Source: Xanthobacteraceae bacterium
Lineage (GTDB): Bacteria > Pseudomonadota > Alphaproteobacteria > Rhizobiales > Xanthobacteraceae
Length of the DNA: 64,000 nt
Direction: 5' to 3'
NCBI GenBank assembly: GCA_019745775.1
Contig: JAIESR010000064.1
Coordinates: 47,049 to 111,048 of the forward strand
Shown in pieces: positions 16,539 to 28,603 of the stretch. The position numbers and the translations under genes are program-made. The notes under the pieces were generated by a model. The model was not told the DNA's origin. It made no database searches and saw nothing but the letters and a program-made list of their open reading frames with translations. The first letter of the stretch is position 1. Every line of letters begins with the position of its first letter.

Positions 16539-17372
16539 ATGCAATCGACGACGGCCATAGCGGATCGCGATCTGACCGCCATTCGCGCACGCGGCTGCAT
16601 CGGCCTCGCGGTCGAGGCGGTTGCCGGTGTGACCCGGCGCCGCCACGTGCACGAAAGCGGCTCCCTGCGCGTGCGCTTCCCCGGCTCGCCTGGCGGCGCG
16701 CTTGAAGCGGTCACCGTCAACACCGGCGGCGGCATGACCGGCGGCGACGCCTTCGATATCGACGTAGCCGTGGGCGCCAACGCCCGCCTCACGGTCACCA
16801 GCACCGCCGCGGAAAAAATCTACCGCAGCCTCGGCCCGCCGGTGACCATGAACGTGACGATCAACGTCGCCGCGGGCGGCGCGCTGACCTGGCTGCCGCA
16901 GGAAACCATCCTGTTCGACAAGGCCGTACTGCACCGGCGGATCGAGGTCGATCTTGCCGCCGACGCGCATCTCGTTCTGGTCGAGCCCCTGGTGTTCGGC
17001 CGCACCGGCATGGGCGAGAGCGTGCAGAGCGGCGAACTCCGCGACAGCTGGCGCGTGCGGCAGAACGGAAAGCTGATCTATGCCGAAGGGACGCGGCTCG
17101 GAAGTCCGGTGGCGCAAACCCTTGCCGATACCGCCGTGGCGAAGGACGGCGTCGCTATCGCAACGGCGCTGATCGTCCCGGGCGATGAAGCGATAACCGA
17201 TGCGATCCAAGCCATGAGCAGCGACGTTCACGGCGAGGTCGGCGTCTCGGCCTGGAACGGCCGCGCGGTCCTGCGATTTTGCGCCCGCGACGGCGCGGCC
17301 CTGCGCCACGACATCATCAACGCGCTCGGTGCGCTCCGCGCAACGCCGCTGCCCCGCAACTGGACCAACTGA
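16539..17372 (+). CDS. ureD: Urease accessory protein UreD
   Basis: A 277-aa urease maturation scaffold. UreD-family motifs are GSLRVRFPGSPGG, TVNTGGGMTGGD, LTVTSTAAEKIYRS, LTWLPQETILFDKA and RTGMGE. It binds apo-urease and, with UreF and UreG, guides nickel to the active site. The ATG at 16539 is preferred over a TTG at 16530 in the same frame. Confidence 0.94.
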   Translation: MQSTTAIADRDLTAIRARGCIGLAVEAVAGVTRRRHVHESGSLRVRFPGSPGGALEAVTVNTGGGMTGGDAFDIDVAVGANARLTVTSTAAEKIYRSLGPPVTMNVTINVAAGGALTWLPQETILFDKAVLHRRIEVDLAADAHLVLVEPLVFGRTGMGESVQSGELRDSWRVRQNGKLIYAEGTRLGSPVAQTLADTAVAKDGVAIATALIVPGDEAITDAIQAMSSDVHGEVGVSAWNGRAVLRFCARDGAALRHDIINALGALRATPLPRNWTN

Positions 17373-17390
17373 CAAGCGTGGAAGTCTGAC

Positions 17391-17693
17391 ATGTTTCTCA
17401 CTCCCCGGGAAAAGGACAAGCTCCTGATCGCCACCGCCGCCATGGTGGCACGGCGCCGGCTCGAGCGCGGGGTCAAGCTCAATCATCCGGAAGCGGTCGC
17501 GCTGATCACCGACTTCATCCTCGAAGGCGCGCGCGACGGCAAAACCGTCGCCGAGCTGATGGAAGCCGGCGCCCACGTCATCACCCGCGCGCAGGTGATG
17601 GAGGGCATCCCGGAAATGATCCACGACGTGCAGGTGGAAGCGACGTTCCCGGATGGCACCAAGCTCGTCACCGTGCACGAACCGATCCGCTAG
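17391..17693 (+). CDS. ureA: Urease gamma subunit UreA
   Basis: A 100-aa urease gamma subunit beginning [20 protein letters not shown], with [21 protein letters not shown] and the C-terminal [14 protein letters not shown]. It is separate from the beta subunit, as in the three-subunit bacterial urease. A palindromic repeat starts on the last base of its stop codon and separates it from ureB. Confidence 0.97.
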   Translation: MFLTPREKDKLLIATAAMVARRRLERGVKLNHPEAVALITDFILEGARDGKTVAELMEAGAHVITRAQVMEGIPEMIHDVQVEATFPDGTKLVTVHEPIR

Positions 17694-17741
17694 CGCATGT
17701 CCCGGAAAAGTGGGAACCGGATTTCCGAAAAGGACATGCGC
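17693..17741. repeat. Palindromic intergenic repeat (Bradyrhizobium-type)
   Basis: GCGCATGTCC (17693-17702) and GGACATGCGC (17732-17741) are perfect 10-bp arms around a 29-bp centre containing CGGAAAAGTGGGAACCGG. I recognise it as a repeat common in Bradyrhizobium and relatives. It sits between ureA and ureB inside the operon, starting on the last base of the ureA stop codon. Confidence 0.75.
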
Positions 17742-17764
17742 CGCGCAAAGGAATCGAGGCTTCG

Positions 17765-18070
17765 ATGATCCCCGGTGAAATGTTCATCAAGGACGGCGAA
17801 ATCGAGTTGAACGCCGGCCGCAAGACCGTGACGCTGACGGTCACCAACACCGGCGACCGGCCGATCCAGGTCGGCTCGCACTATCATTTCTTCGAGACCA
17901 ATCCGGCGCTGAAATTCGAGCGCAAGAATGCGCGCGGCATGCGCCTCGACATCGCCGCCGGCACGGCCGTGCGCTTCGAGCCCGGGCAGACCCGCGACGT
18001 GATGCTGGTCGCGCTCGCCGGCAAGCGCACCGTCTACGGATTCCGCCAGGACATCATGGGAAAGCTCTGA
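17765..18070 (+). CDS. ureB: Urease beta subunit UreB
   Basis: A 101-aa urease beta subunit with [36 protein letters not shown] and [16 protein letters not shown], all canonical. It is followed 7 bp later by ureC. Length and sequence are ordinary for the family. Confidence 0.97.
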   Translation: MIPGEMFIKDGEIELNAGRKTVTLTVTNTGDRPIQVGSHYHFFETNPALKFERKNARGMRLDIAAGTAVRFEPGQTRDVMLVALAGKRTVYGFRQDIMGKL

Positions 18071-18077
18071 GGTCGCC

Positions 18078-19790
<1,713 letters not shown>

Positions 19791-19792
19791 CG

Positions 19793-20239
19793 ATGAAGCG
19801 CGCATTCGAGATCAAGGCGGCGGGAGGCTGGCAGGAAACTGCCGCGATCGATCGCGTCGTGCTCGATGCCGACGGCCGCTTCCGCCGGCGCATGCTGTTG
19901 ATCGGCGAGAGCGGAACGGTCTTCCTGCTCGACCTGGCGAAGCCGACGCCGCTGCGCGAAGGTGACGGCCTCGTGCTCGAGGACGGCTCGATCGTGCGCG
20001 TCGACGGCAAGCCCGAGCGGCTGGTCGAGATTTCCGCCGCCGACGAGCAAGCTCTCGCCCGCCTGGCCTGGCACCTCGGCAACCGCCACGCCGACGTCGA
20101 AGTCGTCGGCGACAAGCTGCGCATCCGCCGCGACCACGTGCTGGAAGCGATGCTGCGCGGGCTCGGCGCGACACTGACCGAAATCGAGGCCACTTTTCAT
20201 CCCGAGCCGGGCGCCTACGGGCAGCACGGCCATGAATGA
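19793..20239 (+). CDS. ureE: Urease accessory protein UreE
   Basis: A 148-aa nickel chaperone with the two-domain UreE fold: GDGLVLEDGSIVRVDGKPERLVEI, then LAWHLGNRHADVEV with the conserved metal His. The C-terminal tail is short (PGAYGQHGHE, two histidines) rather than the long His-rich tail of Klebsiella-type UreE, implying less nickel storage. Its stop overlaps an in-frame upstream start of ureF. Confidence 0.93.
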   Translation: MKRAFEIKAAGGWQETAAIDRVVLDADGRFRRRMLLIGESGTVFLLDLAKPTPLREGDGLVLEDGSIVRVDGKPERLVEISAADEQALARLAWHLGNRHADVEVVGDKLRIRRDHVLEAMLRGLGATLTEIEATFHPEPGAYGQHGHE

Positions 20240-20259
20240 CGACAAGTGAGCGAGGGACC

Positions 20260-20970
20260 ATGAGCGACAAGGAGGGCGTGCCGCGCACCTCCGATGCCGC
20301 GGCGCTTTATCGGCTGATGGCCTGGCTGTCGCCGGCCTACCCGGTCGGCGCGTTCTCGTATTCGAGCGGCATCGAGTGGGCGGTCGAAGCGGGCGACATC
20401 ACCGACGCCGTTACGCTGCAGCGTTGGCTGACAGCGACGATCGACCACGGCGGCGGTTTTTGCGACGCGGTGATCTTCGTCCATGCGTATCGAGCGGCAA
20501 CGGATGGTGAGGAGCTGGCGTTGAAGGACGTTGCCGCGCTCGCTGCCGCGCTCGCCCCTTCCAAGGAACGGTTCCTTGAAACGACGGCACAAGGCCGCGC
20601 CTTCATTGAGGCAACACTGGCGGTGTGGCCGTGTACGGCGCTCAGTCGCCTGATGGCGATCTGGGACGGCCCGCTTGCCTATCCCGTCGCGGTCGGCATG
20701 GCCGCGGCCGGTCACGCCATACCGATGGAAAGCGCCCTCACCGCCCTCCTGCACGCCATTGCCGCCAATCTTGTTTCCGCCGGCGTCCGGCTCATTCCGC
20801 TCGGCCAGACCGACGGCCAGCGCGTGCTGGCATCGCTCGAGCCGGCGATCGCGACAACCGTGAGCCGGGCGCTTGACACCGCGCTCGCCGATATCGGCGG
20901 TGCGACCTTCCGCGCCGACATCGCCAGCATGCGCCACGAGCGCCAATACACGCGGCTGTTCAGGAGTTGA
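20260..20970 (+). CDS. ureF: Urease accessory protein UreF
   Basis: A 236-aa UreF with [27 protein letters not shown], the hallmark N-terminal region, and a conserved C-terminus ([16 protein letters not shown]). It acts with UreD as the GTPase-controlling part of the activation complex. ATG 20260 is chosen for its GAGGGA ribosome site; an ATG at 20236 in frame overlaps the ureE stop (ATGA) and is a credible alternative. Confidence 0.93.
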   Translation: MSDKEGVPRTSDAAALYRLMAWLSPAYPVGAFSYSSGIEWAVEAGDITDAVTLQRWLTATIDHGGGFCDAVIFVHAYRAATDGEELALKDVAALAAALAPSKERFLETTAQGRAFIEATLAVWPCTALSRLMAIWDGPLAYPVAVGMAAAGHAIPMESALTALLHAIAANLVSAGVRLIPLGQTDGQRVLASLEPAIATTVSRALDTALADIGGATFRADIASMRHERQYTRLFRS

Positions 20971-20972
20971 TG

Positions 20973-21590
20973 ATGCAAGCCAGTCCCCATGGACCGTTGC
21001 GGGTCGGCGTCGGCGGACCGGTCGGCTCCGGCAAGACCGCGCTGATGGACGCGCTCTGCAAGCGGCTGCGCGACCGCTATCAGCTGGCGGCGATCACCAA
21101 CGACATCTACACCAAATGGGACGCGGAATACCTGGTGCGGTCCGGCGCGCTCGCTCCCGACCGTATCGCCGGCGTCGAGACCGGCGGCTGTCCGCATACC
21201 GCGATCCGCGAGGATGCCTCCGCCAATCTCGCCGCGGTCGCCGACATGCGCGGGAAATTTCCTGGCCTCGATCTGATCCTGATCGAATCCGGCGGCGACA
21301 ATCTCGCGGCGATGTTCTCGCCGGAGCTTGCGGACCTGACGATCTACGTCATCGATGTCGCGGCGGGCGAGAAGATCCCGTCCAAAGGCGGCCCCGGCAT
21401 CACCCGTTCCGACCTGCTTGTGATCAACAAGATCGATCTCGCGCCGCATGTCGGCGCATCGCTCGAGGTGATGGAGCGTGACGCCAGGCGCATGCGCGGC
21501 GCGCGGCCGTTCGTGTTCAGCAATCTGCGGACCGGCAAAGGCCTCGACGAGATTGCCGGCTTCATCGAAAAGAAGGGCGGGCTCGCTTAG
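20973..21590 (+). CDS. ureG: Urease accessory GTPase UreG
   Basis: A 205-aa SIMIBI GTPase that drives nickel insertion. Walker A/P-loop [12 protein letters not shown], nickel-site CPH motif in [34 protein letters not shown] and the NKID guanine motif. AGGAG at 20962-20966 is spaced for the ATG at 20973; the neighbouring ATG at 20970 is too close. Last gene of the urease operon, followed by a complex palindromic element. Confidence 0.95.
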   Translation: MQASPHGPLRVGVGGPVGSGKTALMDALCKRLRDRYQLAAITNDIYTKWDAEYLVRSGALAPDRIAGVETGGCPHTAIREDASANLAAVADMRGKFPGLDLILIESGGDNLAAMFSPELADLTIYVIDVAAGEKIPSKGGPGITRSDLLVINKIDLAPHVGASLEVMERDARRMRGARPFVFSNLRTGKGLDEIAGFIEKKGGLA

Positions 21591-21600
21591 CGGCCTAGAA

Positions 21601-21687
21601 TCGCCATGCCCCGCCCTTGCGGGGCGGGGCATCCACGGCCTTGCCGGGTATGAAGCCGTGGACAGCCGGATAACCCGGCCATGGCGA
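21601..21687. repeat. Compound palindromic repeat element after the urease operon
   Basis: Four nested or consecutive inverted repeats: outer TCGCCATG (21601-21608) / CATGGCGA (21680-21687); a perfect 11-bp hairpin ATGCCCCGCCC / GGGCGGGGCAT (21606-21632, 5-base loop); TCCACGGC / GCCGTGGA (21632-21639 / 21655-21662); and GCCGGGT / ACCCGGC (21644-21650 / 21673-21679). No U-tract, so it is more like a REP/BIME-type element than a simple terminator, though it may end the ureG transcript. Confidence 0.7.
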
Positions 21688-21895
21688 ACGCTACGCAGCT
21701 GTTGGCGCAATCTCGCTCTCGCAAATGTCATGCCAACTGCGCTTCGCTTCGCATGAGACGGCAACACTCAAAAAGCCTGGGATTCCGCGCAGGTGTCGGC
21801 GGCGGCAAGCACCATCCCACCGGAAAGATGCCTTCACTTCGTGCTCGGCTGCCAATGCTTTGAGCAGCGCATTGCGTCGAGTGGCACTTGGGCGC
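21688..21895. other. Non-coding interval between convergent urease and transglutaminase operons
   Basis: About 208 bp between the palindromic element and the stop of the minus-strand transglutaminase gene. It contains GCGCTTCGCTTCGC and CGCAAATGTCATGCC stretches that look like repeat debris. I find no supported gene or promoter; as a convergent region it should hold terminators only. Confidence 0.4.
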
Positions 21896-22774
21896 TTAGC
21901 CGACCGGCGCCACCTCGACCGCAACCTCGAGCCGCTGCCCGCCGGACGCGAAGATGACGCCGTCAATCGGCGCCACGTCGGCGTAGTCGCGGCCGATCGC
22001 CAGCACGACATGGTCGTTGCCGGCGAGGATGCCGTTGGTCGGGTCGAGGCCGATCCATCCGATCTCAGCCCCGCACCATGCCAGCACCCAGGCATGCATG
22101 GCGTCGGCGCCGGCGAGCTTGACCTCGCCCGGCGACTGCACGGTGCGCAGATAGCCGCTGACATAGGCCGCGGGAATTCCGAGCGAGCGCATGCCGGAGA
22201 TCATGATGTGCGAAAAATCCTGGCAGACCCCGCGCCGCAGCGCGAACGACATCGGCGGCGTGGTTGAAGCGGTGGTCGCACCGATCTCATAAGCGAATTC
22301 GTTCTTGATGCGCCGCATCAGGTCGATCGCGCCATCGAGCACGGGCCTACCGGGCGTGAAACTCGAAGCGGCGTAGTCGCGGATCTCCGGATCAAGCGAG
22401 ACCTGCCGGCTCGGGAACAGGAAATGCGCAGGCGACTGCGGCGACAGGTCGGCGCTCGCGAACGCGGCCGCGCGCACATCCTCCCACGCCGGCGTTGTGG
22501 CGGCGTCGATTGCCGCCGGCCGGTCGACGACGACGCGCGCAGCGACCCGCACGGTCAGGCGATCATGCGGCTGGTCAAGCGCAACCCAGGTCGTCCAGTT
22601 ACCGAAGAAATCCAAACCCTCGCGGCGGTCGACCGGCGCGGGACTGACGTCGAGCACTGCGGCCTGGACCCGCTGATCGGAACGATCGATCAAACCGAGC
22701 CGCAGCACATGACGCGCATAGGCCACCGTCGATGCGTAGTGATACGTGGTTTCCTGGCGGACGTCGTAGATCAT
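21896..22774 (-). CDS. Transglutaminase-like cysteine protease/amidase family protein
   Basis: A 292-aa protein with the bacterial transglutaminase-like N-terminal beta region (MIYDVRQETTYHYASTVAYARHVLRL) and a transglutaminase core. The catalytic triad is visible: Cys184 in RRGVCQDFSHI, His in DAMHAWVLAW and Asp in GLDPTNGI. It overlaps the ATP-grasp/alpha-E gene by 4 bp (ATGA). No signal peptide, so cytoplasmic. Family members of this operon are thought to cleave or form amide bonds in peptide-like tags or small peptides; the substrate is unknown. Confidence 0.88.
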   Translation of the reverse strand: MIYDVRQETTYHYASTVAYARHVLRLGLIDRSDQRVQAAVLDVSPAPVDRREGLDFFGNWTTWVALDQPHDRLTVRVAARVVVDRPAAIDAATTPAWEDVRAAAFASADLSPQSPAHFLFPSRQVSLDPEIRDYAASSFTPGRPVLDGAIDLMRRIKNEFAYEIGATTASTTPPMSFALRRGVCQDFSHIMISGMRSLGIPAAYVSGYLRTVQSPGEVKLAGADAMHAWVLAWCGAEIGWIGLDPTNGILAGNDHVVLAIGRDYADVAPIDGVIFASGGQRLEVAVEVAPVG

Positions 22775-25263
22775 CCGAGCGCATCCCATTGGCCGTCCGA
22801 GCGCGCATGCGTCGTGAAATAGGTCGATGCGACTACGTCAGAGAGCTTCATCAACGCGGCCTCGACTTCGAGCAGCGCGCCGGTGCCGATCTGCGCAGCC
22901 TCGGTCGTGCGTAGCCGGGTCGTCGCCGCCGTTGCAATCTGCTCCGGCGGCGACAGCCGGTTCTCCTCGCCGCGCTTCGGCAACGCGGCAAGGTGCGCCT
23001 CGATACGCGCGAGCTGAAACACGATCGAGCGCGGGTTGTTCGGATCGAGCGCGACGAGATCAACAACCGGCGCGCGTGCCGCCACCATCACATAGCGCAG
23101 CCGATAGGTGATCTGGCTGTCGGCGAGCTCTAGCAGCACGTCGAGCGCTCCGTCCAGGTCGTTGGCGAAGGCAAACTGCCGCACAAAGCGGCAGCCCGCG
23201 AGCGCTCGCTCGATGCGGCGACCGAGCTTCAGATATCGCCAGCCGGCGAGCTGGCTCATGTTCTCCTGCGCGAGGCCTGAGAATGACGCGATGATCCGTA
23301 GCGCTCCGTTGGCGCGTTCGGTCAACGCGCTTTCGTTCAGCCCCTGTTCGAGCGGTGCGTTGATCAATTCCACGAGGTCGGTGAGCGCACACCACGCGTC
23401 CGGCGAGAACCGTTCACGGATCACCGACGCCGCCTGCTGGGCAGCACTGCCGAGGAACGGCACCGCGCCCGTGAAGTCACGGCCTCGCAGCGCGGCCGAA
23501 GCGACCAGCGCGGGTGTGGCATTCAACATATCGCCCGGTACCGCGCCCCATGCCGCAAGCAGCGAACAAATGCCGCGATGGAGATTGAACGCGGCCTCGT
23601 CGCTCTCGGTCGCGCGGTTGAGCAGCGCCCGCACCAGACGCAACGTCGCCTCGGTCCGCTCCACATAACGTCCGAGCCAGAACAGATTGGCGGCGGCGCG
23701 ACTTGGCAGCGCGCCTGTTGCACGATTGATTTCGATGCGGTCGGGGGTCGGCAAAAGCGTGAGCTCATGCACCGGCTTGTCGGACAGCACCCAGGCATCG
23801 GCCGTGCGCCCGCCCTGCTGCAGACTTACGGCGCGCGCATCGGCGTCGTCGGCGACGCGCACGAAGCCGCCCGGCATGACGCGCCAGCCGTCGCCGACGC
23901 GCGCCAGCATCAGCCGCAGGATGAACGGCCGCGGCACCAGCTTGCCGTCCTGCCATGCCGGCGTGGTGGACAACGTCACGACCTCCTGCGCGACGAAGTC
24001 GGCGCCGCGCCGTCCGATCGCTTCGATGAGACGGTTGCGCGATCCCGGCACGAGCTCGCTGGCGTGCGCGCCGCGCGAATGATCGGCGTTATCGCCTGCG
24101 AAGGCCGAGCCGATCACCACCGAATCGAGTTTCTCCAGCACTTCGCTGCGCCTTGTAAGATCGCCGAGCCACCAAGTCGCGAGATTGGGGATCGCAAGCT
24201 CCTGCCCGAGCACCGCGGGCGCCAGTGCCGGCAGGAAACTCAGCATGGCGCGCGCTTCAACAACACCGGAACCAAGCGCGTTGGCGATCGTCACCGTGCC
24301 GTCGCGCACCGCCTGCACCAGACCCGGCACGCCAAGCCGAGACCGCGCGCTGAGTTCGAGCGGGTCGGCGAAATCCGCGTCGAGACGGCGCAGCAGGACC
24401 TCCGCGCGCTTGAGGCCGGAGACGGTCCGAATGAAGACGCCGTCCTCGCGTACAGTGAGATCCTCGCCTTCGACCAGGAGGAACCCGAGGTAGCGCGCGA
24501 GATAAGCGTGCTCGAAATAGGTTTCGTTGAGCGGTCCGGGCGTCAATACGCAGACGCGAGAATCATCCTGGCGGTTGAGCGCCGACAGTTCCGCCTGGAA
24601 CGCCTGGAAGAACGGCGCCAGCCGCTCGACATGCAGCGCGCGATAGACGTCGGGCATCGCGCGCGACAGCGCGATCCGGTTCTCCAGGGCGTAGCCGGCG
24701 CCGGACGGCGCCTGGGTGCGATCACCGAGCACCCACCAGAGGCCTTCCGGCGAACGGCCGACATCGACGGCGTAGAAACGAAGATGCGAACCGCCCGCCG
24801 GTGCGGCACCGACCAGGGGGCGCAGGAATTCCGGATTGCCCGCAACCACCGACGCCGGCAGCCGTCCGTCGCGCACGAGATCGGCTAGACCATAGATGTC
24901 CTTGAGGATTGCTTCGAGCAACTCGGCGCGCTGAATCAGTCCGACCTTGAGCGCTCGCCACTCCTTTGCATCGATCAGCAGCGGAATGTGGCTCAACGGC
25001 CAGGGACGGACCGCGCTCGAGGGATCCTCATAGACGCGATAGAAGACGCCGGAGTCGCGCAAGTGACGATCCGCCGCCGCGAACCGGCGATCGACCTCCG
25101 CCGGCCCCAACTCGGCAAGCATCCGCAGAAACGGGCGCCAGTGCTCGCGCACGCGCCCGTCGGCGTCCATCATCTCGTCGAAATTGCCGGCGCGCGGCTT
25201 GTACCCCGACAGGATGGCCTCGGGGTCCACTATCGCGCGCGACGCGCTGTCGAGATGCGCCAT
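22771..25263 (-). CDS. Circularly permuted ATP-grasp / alpha-E domain fusion protein
   Basis: An 830-aa fusion. Residues ~1-510 are a circularly permuted ATP-grasp (features DAKEWRALKVGLIQRAELLEA, GNPEFLRPLVG, VDVGRSPEGLWWVLGDRTQAPSG, LTPGPLNETYFEHAYLAR, VEGEDLTVREDGVFIRTVSGL). Residues ~520-830 are the all-helical alpha-E domain, starting ANLFWLGRYVERTEATLRLVRAL. In many genomes the two halves are separate genes. The ATP-grasp part predicts a carboxylate-amine ligase that makes a peptide-like bond; the product is unknown. It sits between two transglutaminase-domain genes, 7 bp downstream of the larger one. Confidence 0.9.
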   Translation of the reverse strand: MAHLDSASRAIVDPEAILSGYKPRAGNFDEMMDADGRVREHWRPFLRMLAELGPAEVDRRFAAADRHLRDSGVFYRVYEDPSSAVRPWPLSHIPLLIDAKEWRALKVGLIQRAELLEAILKDIYGLADLVRDGRLPASVVAGNPEFLRPLVGAAPAGGSHLRFYAVDVGRSPEGLWWVLGDRTQAPSGAGYALENRIALSRAMPDVYRALHVERLAPFFQAFQAELSALNRQDDSRVCVLTPGPLNETYFEHAYLARYLGFLLVEGEDLTVREDGVFIRTVSGLKRAEVLLRRLDADFADPLELSARSRLGVPGLVQAVRDGTVTIANALGSGVVEARAMLSFLPALAPAVLGQELAIPNLATWWLGDLTRRSEVLEKLDSVVIGSAFAGDNADHSRGAHASELVPGSRNRLIEAIGRRGADFVAQEVVTLSTTPAWQDGKLVPRPFILRLMLARVGDGWRVMPGGFVRVADDADARAVSLQQGGRTADAWVLSDKPVHELTLLPTPDRIEINRATGALPSRAAANLFWLGRYVERTEATLRLVRALLNRATESDEAAFNLHRGICSLLAAWGAVPGDMLNATPALVASAALRGRDFTGAVPFLGSAAQQAASVIRERFSPDAWCALTDLVELINAPLEQGLNESALTERANGALRIIASFSGLAQENMSQLAGWRYLKLGRRIERALAGCRFVRQFAFANDLDGALDVLLELADSQITYRLRYVMVAARAPVVDLVALDPNNPRSIVFQLARIEAHLAALPKRGEENRLSPPEQIATAATTRLRTTEAAQIGTGALLEVEAALMKLSDVVASTYFTTHARSDGQWDALG

Positions 25264-25270
25264 CGCACCA

Positions 25271-28200
25271 TCAAACCTGAGTCGGCCGCCGCAGGTCGAG
25301 CGTCATCGGATACTCCAGCGAACGTTCTTCCGGCGGAATGTTGAACGTGCCCGGGGTATGCCCATGATCCTCGAACCGGGCAAGCCGCCGCGCACCAGCC
25401 TCGTAGGAGTTTACCGGGAAAGTCTCGTAGTTGCGGCCGCCGGGATGCGCCACATGATAAACGCAGCCGCCGAGCGAGCGGCCGTTCCAGCCGTCATAGA
25501 CGTCGAAGCGGAGCGGCGCTTGCGCATCGATCGTCGGCTGCAGCGCCGAGGCAAGCTTCCAGGCCTTGAAGCGGACGGCCGCGACGTATTCGCCCGAGCG
25601 GCCTGTCGATGACAGCGGCAGGCGGCGTCCGTTGCAGGTGACGACGTGGCGCGCCCCGTTGAGGCCTTGCACCCTAACCTCGAGCCGCTCCACCGACGAG
25701 TCGACGAAGCGCGTGGTGCCGCCGACGTTCCCCTCCTCTCCCAGTACGTGCCAAGGTTCAAGCGCCTGGCGGAGTTCGATTCCGACGCCGCCGCAGGTGA
25801 CCGCGCCATAATATGGGAAGCGGAATTCGCGCTGCGCTTCAAACCAGACCGGGTCGAAGCGATAGCCGGCGTCGCGCAAGTCCGCGAGCACGCCGAGAAG
25901 ATCCTCCCACACGAAATGGCCGAGCATGAAACGGTCGTGCAGCGCCGTGCCCCAGCGCACAAAGGTGCCGCGTTGCGGCTCACGCCAGAACCAGGCCACC
26001 AATGCGCGCAGCAGCAGTTGCTGCGCGAGCGACATGCGCGCGTCGGGCGGCATCTCGAACGAGCGAAATTCGACCAGGCCGAGCCGGCCGGTTGGGCCGT
26101 CAGGCGAGAACAGCTTGTCGATGCAGATTTCGGCGCGATGGGTGTTGCCGGTCACGTCGACCAGGAGATTGCGCAGCAAGCGATCGACCAGCCACGGCCG
26201 CGGCTGCTCGCCATCGCCGGGCGACGGCACCATCGCGAGCGCGATCTCGAGCTCATAGAGCAGGTCTTGCCGCGCCTCGTCGACGCGCGGCGCCTGGCTG
26301 GTCGGCCCGATGAACAGGCCGGAGAACAGATAGGACAGCGACGGATGACGCTGCACATAGAGGATCAGGCTCTTGAGCAGGTCCGGCCGGCGCAGGAACG
26401 GACTGTCCTCCGCAGCCTGGCCGCCGAGTACGACATGATTGCCGCCGCCGGTGCCGGTGTGACGACCGTCGATCATGAACTTGTCGGCGCCGAGCCGGCA
26501 CTGGCGCGCCTCCTCGTAGAGCGTGCGCGTGACGTCGACCGCTTCCCGCCACGATGATGCGGGATGGACATTCACCTCGATGACGCCTGGATCGGGCGTC
26601 ACCCTGATCAGGTTCAGGCGCGGATCGGGCGGCGGCAGATAGCCTTCGAGTTGGATGACCTGGTTGAGTTCGGCGGCCGTTGCCTCGACCACGCCCAGGA
26701 GGTCGAGATAGTCCTCCACTTGCTCCACCGGCGGCATGAATACGCAGAGCTTGCCGTCGCGCGGCTCGACCGTCAGCGCAGTGCGCACGGGTGGGCCTGA
26801 CGCGCGCCTCGTCGACGCGGCTGGCGCCAGCGCCGCGCCTTCGAAACTCGCCATCAGCGGCGGCGCTGCGAACGCACGGTTCGCGGCGCCGTGTACAACG
26901 GCGGCCGGTTCAGGCAGCGCGCCGCGCTCGGCGAATGGATCGGCCGGCACCAGGCGCGGCTCGTCCTTCGACGCAACATGGGGCAGCGAGGAGAGCGGCA
27001 GGCGAAGGCCGATCGGCGCATCGCCGGGCAGCAGGAACAGCCGCTTGCGGCGCAATTGCCAGAGCTCGCTGATCCAGCCGGCGCCGGCGCGCGCCGTCCA
27101 ACGCTGCACCGGCAGCACATAACCGGTCGGCGCCGAGAGCCGCCGTTCGAACTCGCGCATGATGCGCGCGCGCTCGATCGGGTCGTCGATCCTGGGATCG
27201 GCAGGATCGAGGTTGGGCGGCAGCGCGCCCTCCTTCAGCATCCGGTCTGCCGGGTCTTCGAACGCCGGCAGCACGTGCGCCGTCGGGACGCCCAGCCCGC
27301 GCGCAAGCGCTTCACTGAACCGATGCGCGTCGTCGCTCGACGGCGTTGCCGTGCTCCCCTCCGTCGCGAGCAGCGCCGGATTCTGCCAGATCGGCTTGCC
27401 GTCCTTGCGCCAGAGCAGCGAGAACGCCCAGCGCGGCAGCGCCTCGCCCGGATACCACTTACCCTGGCCGTAATGCAGCAGGCCGCCGGGGGCGAAGCGA
27501 TCGCGGAGGCGGCGGACCAACTGGTCGGCGATGACGCGCTTGGTCGGACCGGTCGCCGCCGTATTCCACTCCGCCGACTGATAGTCGTCGATCGACACGA
27601 AGGTCGGCTCGCCGCCCATGGTCAGGCGCACGTCCTGCGCCGCGAGGTCTGCGTCGACCCTCTCGCCGAGCGCATCGAGCGCCGACCAGGCCTCATCGGA
27701 GAACGGGAACGTGATGCGCGGCTGCTCATTGATGCGCGCAATCTTCATGTCGAACGAGAACTCGACCTTGGCCGCCTCGACACCGCCGGAGATCGGCGCG
27801 GCAGCACGGAAATGCGGCGTCGCCGCCACGGGCAGATGGCCCTCGCCGCACAACAGCCCGGAGGTCGGATCGAGGCCGATCCAACCGGCACCGGGCAGAT
27901 AGACTTCGGTCCACGCATGCAGGTCCGTGAAGTCGGCGGTCGCGCCGGCCGGCCCGTCGAGCGCCTTCAAGTCGGGAACGAGTTGGATCAGGTAGCCGGA
28001 GACGAAGCGCGACGCGAGACCGAGATGTCGCAGGATCTGCACCAGCAGCCACGCCGTGTCGCGGCATGAGCCGGAGGCGCGCTGCAACGTCTCTTCCGGC
28101 GTCTGCACGCCAGGATCCATGCGAACGAGATAGCGGATATCATTTTGCAGGCGCTGGTTGAGCCCGACGATGAAGTCGACGATGTTCAGCTTCTCGCGCG

Positions 28201-28603
28201 AGATCGACGCCAGAAATTTCCGCAACAAGGGACCGGGCTCTTCCTTGACCAGATAAGGCGCCAGCTCCTCGTCATCCTCGCTGGGGTAGACGAACGGATA
28301 GTTCGCCGCCGACGGATCAACGAAGAAATCAAACGGATTGATCACCGACATGTCGGCAAGGAGGTCGACCGTCACGGTGAATTCGGTGGTCTTCTCAGGA
28401 AAGACGAAGCGCGCCAGCCAGTTTCCGTTCGGGTCCTGCTGCCAGTTCACGAAGTGCTCGGTCGGCGTCACCTTGAGCGCGTAGCTCGGAACGCGGGTGC
28501 GGCAATGCGGCGCCGGCCGCAGGCGTACGATCTGCGGGCCGAGCGCGACGGGGCGGTCGTAACGATAACGCGTGATGTGCTGGAGGCTGACCAGGATCGA
28601 CAT
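25271..28603 (-). CDS. Large transglutaminase-DUF2126 fusion protein
   Basis: An 1110-aa protein. Residues ~1-290 are a transglutaminase module ([20 protein letters not shown]-terminus; triad Cys180 in [12 protein letters not shown], His in [10 protein letters not shown], Asp in [11 protein letters not shown]). The rest is the DUF2126 region with [36 protein letters not shown] and, further on, [25 protein letters not shown], reminiscent of glutamine-synthetase-like amidoligases. It thus joins an amide-hydrolysing and a presumed amide-forming module in one chain. It heads a three-gene cluster with the ATP-grasp/alpha-E and smaller transglutaminase genes. Confidence 0.88.
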   Translation of the reverse strand: MSILVSLQHITRYRYDRPVALGPQIVRLRPAPHCRTRVPSYALKVTPTEHFVNWQQDPNGNWLARFVFPEKTTEFTVTVDLLADMSVINPFDFFVDPSAANYPFVYPSEDDEELAPYLVKEEPGPLLRKFLASISREKLNIVDFIVGLNQRLQNDIRYLVRMDPGVQTPEETLQRASGSCRDTAWLLVQILRHLGLASRFVSGYLIQLVPDLKALDGPAGATADFTDLHAWTEVYLPGAGWIGLDPTSGLLCGEGHLPVAATPHFRAAAPISGGVEAAKVEFSFDMKIARINEQPRITFPFSDEAWSALDALGERVDADLAAQDVRLTMGGEPTFVSIDDYQSAEWNTAATGPTKRVIADQLVRRLRDRFAPGGLLHYGQGKWYPGEALPRWAFSLLWRKDGKPIWQNPALLATEGSTATPSSDDAHRFSEALARGLGVPTAHVLPAFEDPADRMLKEGALPPNLDPADPRIDDPIERARIMREFERRLSAPTGYVLPVQRWTARAGAGWISELWQLRRKRLFLLPGDAPIGLRLPLSSLPHVASKDEPRLVPADPFAERGALPEPAAVVHGAANRAFAAPPLMASFEGAALAPAASTRRASGPPVRTALTVEPRDGKLCVFMPPVEQVEDYLDLLGVVEATAAELNQVIQLEGYLPPPDPRLNLIRVTPDPGVIEVNVHPASSWREAVDVTRTLYEEARQCRLGADKFMIDGRHTGTGGGNHVVLGGQAAEDSPFLRRPDLLKSLILYVQRHPSLSYLFSGLFIGPTSQAPRVDEARQDLLYELEIALAMVPSPGDGEQPRPWLVDRLLRNLLVDVTGNTHRAEICIDKLFSPDGPTGRLGLVEFRSFEMPPDARMSLAQQLLLRALVAWFWREPQRGTFVRWGTALHDRFMLGHFVWEDLLGVLADLRDAGYRFDPVWFEAQREFRFPYYGAVTCGGVGIELRQALEPWHVLGEEGNVGGTTRFVDSSVERLEVRVQGLNGARHVVTCNGRRLPLSSTGRSGEYVAAVRFKAWKLASALQPTIDAQAPLRFDVYDGWNGRSLGGCVYHVAHPGGRNYETFPVNSYEAGARRLARFEDHGHTPGTFNIPPEERSLEYPMTLDLRRPTQV

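Noticed and set aside
15795..17678. A 627-aa minus-strand open frame opposite urtE-ureA
   Set aside because: It is a GC-rich antisense shadow: composition is His/Asp/Arg/Val-rich with no family motif, and the plus strand has confirmed urt and ure genes.
21601..21687. tRNA or structured ncRNA gene
   Set aside because: The fold is a set of palindromes without a cloverleaf, anticodon loop or T-loop signature.
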